Shown: positions 16,951 through 21,346 of the stretch, one piece after another
How the letters are laid out: every line of letters begins with the position of its first letter
Position numbering within the stretch: the stretch's first letter is position 1
Source: Paramacrobiotus metropolitanus
Lineage: Eukaryota; Tardigrada; Eutardigrada; Parachela; Macrobiotidae
Assembly (NCBI RefSeq): GCF_019649055.1
Contig: NW_026570669.1
Coordinates: 1 to 21,346, forward strand
Direction of reading: 5' to 3'
DNA length: 21,346 nucleotides
Made by a program: the position numbers and the translations under genes
Notes under the pieces: model-generated
What the model was told of the DNA's origin: nothing
Seen by the model: the letters and a program-made list of their open reading frames with translations, nothing else
The model's database searches: none

Positions 16951-17700
16951 ACTGGCATGTAGTTACATGGCGCTGTAGTGTTGAAGCGTTAAAATTAAAG
17001 CTTGAGTTTGTTTTGTGATGATATGTATTTAACGGATTGACTCCCAGCAGGTTGGCTGATGGCCACTAGAGTTTTACCCTGAATCAGGGTTCCACAATTC
17101 TTTTCCAATTTTAAAAATGACTTTTACAATTTATTTTCCTTGGAAATCTTATGTATTTACAATTTATTAGAGCGCGCGAAAACGAAAGTTTAAGTGCTTG
17201 TAAACACATCAGTGTGGTATCATGTACCGGCACACCTTTCTTTTATGGAGGCTTCTGGACGATAAAATTTTTCGAATTTTGATCATTTCGGTATTACAGA
17301 TAATTAATGAAATGGAGTGTATACAGTTAATATTTGCAATTTTTTTGGTTTTTTTTTAATATTTGCAATTTTTTTGATTTTTTGATTTTCGTTGCCATCA
17401 AATTTCGGTGCTAGTCCAATGAATTTCTTCAGTTCACATTTATCGTAACTTTTTTTTGAAGGTAATTAAAAAACAATCAGTTCGATTACTTGTTACACTA
17501 TTTGAATACAAGAAACCGCTTCGGCTTCGCCTTCGCGTTTCTTGTGATCCACGGCCGCTTTGAACAAATCATTGCATTTACAGTAATTCGGTAAACTGAC
17601 TAAATTCACTAAGTAGTTAATTACTAAATTCACTGACTGACTAGTTATTCAATAATTAGTTAATTTCTTAGCAGTTATTGTAAAACTTTTTAGGTAAAGA
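16951..17700. other. AT-rich non-coding stretch with small repeats
   Basis: TTAATATTTGCAATTTTTTT occurs twice close together (about 17328 and 17357). ACAAGAAAC...GTTTCTTGT encloses a GCTTCGGCTTCGCCTTCGC centre at about 17507-17544, a GAAGC-type palindrome. Positions 17580-17690 are low-complexity TAATTACTAAATTCACT-like sequence. No gene is seen. Confidence 0.5.
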
Positions 17701-17707
17701 GTCTAGA

Positions 17708-17950
17708 CGCTCGGTCACTCACTCATCTAGGGATTTTATTCCCTGCACAGCGGTGGTAGCTCGGTCACTCACCTACCTAGCGATTTTGTTTACTGGACAG
17801 TGGTGGTAGCTCGGTCACTCACTTACCTAGCAATTTTGTTCACCTAGCGATTTATTGCTCGGTTATCACTCACCAAGCGATTTCATTTTGTTCACTGAAC
17901 AGTGGTAGTAGCTGGGTCACTCACTACTAGAGCAGGTTTGTTCACTGAGT
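17708..17950. repeat. 50-bp tandem repeat array
   Basis: TCGGTCACTCAC starts at 17711, 17761 and 17811, exactly 50 bp apart, and degenerate copies start at about 17859 and 17911. Each unit continues with CCTAGCGATTTTGTT and CAGTGGTGGTAG-like sequence. No coding frame runs through it, so it is a minisatellite-type array. Confidence 0.8.
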
Positions 17951-19249
17951 TTTGTTTCCTTCGAAACCTGGGCTAATTCAAACATGGTTCGGCAATCGGA
18001 TTTTTTTAGGCATTTGAACATTTGAACCTTTGAACATTTCAATAGCAATCAGGCGGTTAAAATTTAGCATGCCTGCAAAATAACTACAAATTTATTATAG
18101 TACATATTTGGTTCTTTAATAAACGTTCTAAGCACTGTAGTAATCTCAAGGTCACCTAGAAAGCTTTACCGAAGCCAGTTTCGCCGGAACCGGCATCGTT
18201 GGGACGGTTTTAAATAATTTATTTAAGAAATAAAATGCATGTGACACAGTTTCTGAACATGCTGAATCTAATGGCGTTTACAGTTTTTTCCGATATGCTA
18301 TAGTTTTCCCGATCTCGTTGCCTCAGATTTTTATGTAGTTGTATTATAGATCTAGTTCCTTGATAATCAGAATATTCTTTAGTCCGCAGCGCCGTGCTTA
18401 CATAACTATACATATATTATCAGTTTTTTTCGGTTGCGTGTCTCGGCTAAACAGTCGCAGAAAATAAATCGATATACCTAAAACAGCATTATTTGCGAAA
18501 GGAGCTTGGCATGTCTGGGAACAACTTATTGATCCCGACGATCACCAGTACTCCGGCTGTCTACCGTTTGCTAACTAGAAGGGTTACTCTGAAAGTCATC
18601 GCAGAGAACACTATAAAATTACGTAGAGGTTGCCAATCCGGGGCAGCCGTGTAATTAAATTGTAATATTATCACTTTCTTATGTAAATAAAATATGAGAA
18701 AAGGGACATCTCATGCAACAAATGGAGATGCATTCGTCGTGTCGAAGGTATGTGAGTCGAAAGCGGAGCATCAGTTGCACACCCAAACCCACCCAAACAT
18801 TCGGCACTACCTTTATCTGCGTGCACTACCTTTTATTTTTAAATACAAAAGGTTGTGCACGGAATGAGTGGTACAAGTATGTAGTGCAAAAGGTTGTGTA
18901 CGGAGTGGTCACCTTTTGTTTTTATTTCAAGTTTTCCAGTTTGAATAGGGATATTTGTCTTTGTACAGAGAATGTGTGCAGAAGGATTAGAACACAATCT
19001 GTATTTGAGAGAAAATGTCGTAAGTACTTACAAAACCTAATCTAAAGTTAGGTAATTTACAAGGAGACAATTCCAGTCGATCCCATTGTACGTATACGTA
19101 TGGTAATATAGAATTATTATTATAGATATGGGTAAAATTGAGTATGTATCCGTCGATCAATACTGACTATAGTTTATGAAGGCGAGTCTTCCAAAGCCGC
19201 CAAAACCTCTTGTAAAATCGCAATGAAACGTAAAGATCGGTGAAAAAAC
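17951..19249. other. Non-coding stretch with one doubtful small ORF
   Basis: Includes a short ATTTGAAC-type tandem at 18010-18042. The ATG at 18713 opens 110 codons, but the product is compositionally unlike a typical protein. It contains direct repeats of AAAAGGTTGTGCACGGA (about 18848 and 18887), so I do not call a gene. 18490-18640 is somewhat GC-richer, without a usable frame. Confidence 0.35.
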
Positions 19250-19278
19250 TATATAAAGGCGCTGATGCCAGTCTCAGT
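19250..19278 (+). promoter_or_regulatory. Candidate core promoter: TATATAAA plus TCAGT initiator
   Basis: TATATAAA at 19250-19257 lies 24-26 bp before the start A (19276) of TCTCAGT, normal arthropod TATA-initiator spacing. The following 100 nt are moderately GC-rich. The first ATGs downstream (19389, 19417) open only 14-15 codons; the first longer frame starts at 19523. Confidence 0.45.
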
Positions 19279-19765
19279 ACGCAAGGTTCACGGACATCGC
19301 ACTGAAACAGTTTGCCGGCATTTGCCACCATTTGAACATTCATTAATCAAAACTCTGCGCATACCACAACCCCACGCCGCTCCAGTTCATGGTTAATGTT
19401 CTGATCGGTGTCCGAAATGTCAAAGATAACTAGGAGCCGCGCTCCTTTGGATCAGCTGGGGTGAAAATCGTTACCAGGGGAGGTGAACCGTTGCGATTCC
19501 CGCAAACAGCAGCATTGAGCAGATGCTCCAAGTAACCAGTCAGCAGTCGTTGCTTCTCCACGATTCAGTCCATACCAGCTTCGTCGAATATCTGGATTTT
19601 AATAGAATTATCGTCAGTTGCAGGCATCTGCTTATGCAGTTCCAATATTCGATGTACGTTTTCAGACTGTATTCAACAAAGGCTGATTTTTCAGCCGTTT
19701 TAGCCGCTATTTTATGGTATGCCACAATCAAGGTAATTTTTAAAATTTTAGGTTTTCCGGGTTAG
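19276..19765 (+). other. Possible transcript 5' region with an 80-aa ORF
   Basis: Downstream of the promoter candidate, the ATG at 19523 opens 80 codons ending at 19765. Its product is hydrophobic toward the C-terminus (AVLAAILWYATIKVIF), and ATCAAG|GTAATT at 19728-19738 could be a splice donor. Two earlier short upstream frames (19389, 19417) would reduce its translation. No family is recognised and there is no independent support, so it may be chance. Confidence 0.25.
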
Positions 19766-19982
19766 GCTTCTTTCGACCCTGCCACCAGTGTCAAAAACAA
19801 TTATGGAATTATAAGTTAGAAAGTAAAATCCAAAAATATTCAATAACTGTTCAAATGTAAATGTAGAAACCGTGTATACAAGCCAAAATCTGTGACGATT
19901 TCCCGTACACGCAGCCAGCTCCCGTGCGGACTCAAAAAGGTCACCTGTGCACGCAGCCAACGCTTCACCTTCACCTTCACCG

Positions 19983-20018
19983 ATCCCCATTGCACGCACG
20001 AAGCGATGCAATGGGGAT
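19983..20018. repeat. 12-bp perfect inverted repeat
   Basis: ATCCCCATTGCA (19983-19994) pairs with TGCAATGGGGAT (20007-20018) around a 12-nt loop. It sits in a segment with two similar copies of GGCTGCGTG on the minus strand (19900-19960). No gene is assigned. Confidence 0.5.
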
Positions 20019-20323
20019 AAATACTGCTTCAAAATTTCATCATTATGCCCTTTCTTATGCAGGAACAATCCACCTCCCGCACCGGAATAAAGAAAAGTAC
20101 TTGAATGTTTTTACAGCACAATGCGTAACATACAATCACTTCATAATGAGCTACAATAGTTGACCTGCAAACTGTATGTAGTGCACAATATAAGTTATGG
20201 TTCCGTACTAACGTTTAAGCACCAAATAACACCATTGTTACTGTGTGCGCGTATGTTATTGTATTGTATGTAACGTCTATACGGATACTGTATACATAGA
20301 TAACATATCTTACCATCAGCTGA

Positions 20324-20653
20324 CAAGGGCTGGAAGTGAAACTTGTAACTGTCACGGGAGTATTAGATTGTGGAAAATTAACGTCTGGAAGAAGTTGCAG
20401 TCACACGCAGCTGCAGTGTTACGGAACCGGCCCTTGCAACTTACAAGTTAATTGTGTTGACTCTCCCAGTTCTAAACAAGTAATTTGCTTGCGCGATGAG
20501 CCGGCAATTTTAGGGTCGCATTTTAGGGTCGCACAAAAGGGCACCCAATACATCCAGGCCTGGTCTGCGGGGTTTCCCGAGATGACCAGACCCTTGATCG
20601 TTGGTTGCGTTACTCGGGGAACATTTTCGCGCGTTAATTTGTACGCACTTTGA
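20324..20653 (+). CDS. Possible Cys-rich exon of an unrecognised protein
   Basis: The frame is open from 20324 to the stop at 20651-20653 and has seven cysteines (VLDCGKLTSGRSC, LQCYGTGPC, VNCV, VICL, VGCV), G/S/T-rich spacing and few charged clusters, like a secreted disulfide-rich domain. No ATG occurs at the start (GTG at 20336), so it would be an internal or terminal exon; an acceptor could be CATCAG at 20315-20319 or ACAAG at about 20327, but the pyrimidine tract is weak. The base composition is closer to coding than the surroundings. I cannot name the family, and a chance frame is possible. Confidence 0.3.
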   Translation, partial: QGLEVKLVTVTGVLDCGKLTSGRSCSHTQLQCYGTGPCNLQVNCVDSPSSKQVICLRDEPAILGSHFRVAQKGTQYIQAWSAGFPEMTRPLIVGCVTRGTFSRVNLYAL

Positions 20654-21243
20654 GCCCACGATGGGTCAGTATTGGCGCGGAAAAACGGTTGTGTTGGGGC
20701 AAGAAAATGGTCATTCGTAGGTTTTAATAGAACATCAGAATACCGTTCGCCGTCCGGTTTCGACACAGTCTACAGATACGCTGCATTGTGCACCCAAAAA
20801 ATGAATAACAAATAAAATCTGTCAAAAATCATGCCATGAAATTACATGAGAAAGTACACCATTCAACGAACGATTTCGACGTCGCACATACAACATAAAC
20901 GTACAAAAAATTTTACAAATTCAATTAAAATTACTATGATCAAAACTAAAAGCAGCATGCCTTCACGCTGTGTTTTCGAACGCCATTTTCTAACAATAGG
21001 GAACAGAATTTCGAAGATTAAACGAAGTCCAAGTGCTTCCTCTCGATTTCGACTGAGACGCGACGATTTGCTCCAACAACTCCTGTACTAAGTACAGCTG
21101 CCAATTTCCAATAGACGGTACAGTAATTGCACAAAAGTAACAGAGAGGCTGACGGATTACTCACCAACTGAAAAGACAGCAATTAGGGGATAACTGAGTT
21201 ATTTATTTTTCTCATGTAGCCAAGATATACGTAATAGGCTTAC
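20654..21243. other. Probable intron of a minus-strand gene
   Basis: The minus-strand donor at 21238-21243 places the DNA to its left in an intron. On the minus strand GCTGTCTTTTCAG followed by TTGGTGAGT (about 21151-21174) resembles an acceptor directly followed by a donor. No exon long enough to call was found. The + strand ORF at 20846 is not convincing. Confidence 0.35.
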
Positions 21244-21346
21244 CTGTTTAATTTCGTGGTATGACGGACCTTGAATTCGGCGTTTCAGATCACCAAAAGC
21301 TGGAGACTGTCCACATCCAGAAGAGCGACAAAGAGACTGGGAAAGT
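21244..21346 (-). CDS. Coding exon end with splice donor, gene runs off the right edge
   Basis: On the minus strand one frame is open through all 34 complete codons (reading ...RRIQGPSYHEIKQ at the end); the other two frames have stops. It ends exactly at AAACAG|GTAAGC, an almost perfect donor, in phase 0. Residues include SSGCGQSPAFGDLKRR. The exon starts beyond the window. No family can be named from 34 residues. Confidence 0.5.

Noticed and set aside
18713-19045. 110-codon + strand ORF with an ATG
   Set aside because: Overlaps direct repeats, no domain or signal, unlikely composition.
19748-20068. Minus-strand ORF with GEGEGE and repeated AACTG peptide
   Set aside because: Begins at TTG; the repeated peptide reflects short nucleotide repeats, and no family is recognised.
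1-21346. tRNA, rRNA or CRISPR array
   Set aside because: No cloverleaf, rRNA core or regularly spaced repeat-spacer pattern was seen; the 50-bp array at 17708 is contiguous.

Overview
The window looks like animal (probably arthropod) genomic DNA. There are no bacterial-style operons or ribosome sites. Animal-type splice acceptors, two TATA boxes followed by a TCAGT arthropod-type initiator, and several eukaryotic DNA-transposon remnants are visible. The arthropod assignment is an inference from the promoter motif and the transposon content; no host gene was recognised.

Positions 1-7440 form a compact, purine-rich, same-strand block unlike the AT-rich DNA that follows. It holds the C-terminal end of a gene cut by the window edge (1-171), a frame-broken stretch (224-1386), and three long open frames: ORF1 (1411-3126, 571 aa, acidic/disordered with a possible C-terminal winged helix), ORF2 (3486-4016, 176 aa, CxxC...CxxC zinc finger) and ORF3 (3865-6255, RS-rich, overlapping ORF2 in another frame). 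I recognise none of these proteins by family. ORF1 and ORF3 each end at a strong hairpin, and each hairpin is followed by a good 3' splice acceptor. After ORF3 comes about 1.15 kb (6280-7440) of repeated hairpin modules with compensatory base changes, which looks like a structured RNA. Across the whole block the octamer AAAGGTCA occurs 15 times exactly on the + strand between 836 and 6142, in all three codon phases and in non-coding DNA. It then switches strand and occurs six times as TGACCTTT between 7012 and 7420. This polarity, with the structured RNA, is the most unusual signal in the window. The layout (compact, polycistronic, overlapping frames) suggests a virus-like or large mobile element whose right end lies near 7440, but no hallmark enzyme is inside the window to prove it.

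Positions 7440-9600 are mostly non-coding, with a GC-richer segment at about 7600-8160. Positions 9630-14843 are a nest of a foldback-type repeat family: two large palindromes centred near 10184 and 13089, plus direct tandem units. One copy is interrupted by a clear 1196-bp non-autonomous hAT element (11618-12813, 8-bp target duplication). A 942-bp Tc1/mariner-like non-autonomous element with 30-bp perfect inverted ends lies at 14945-15886.

Positions 15890-21346 are AT-rich intergenic or intronic DNA with two TATA/initiator promoter candidates, a 50-bp tandem repeat, a few palindromes, some weak exon candidates, and a better supported minus-strand exon end at the right edge (21244-21346).
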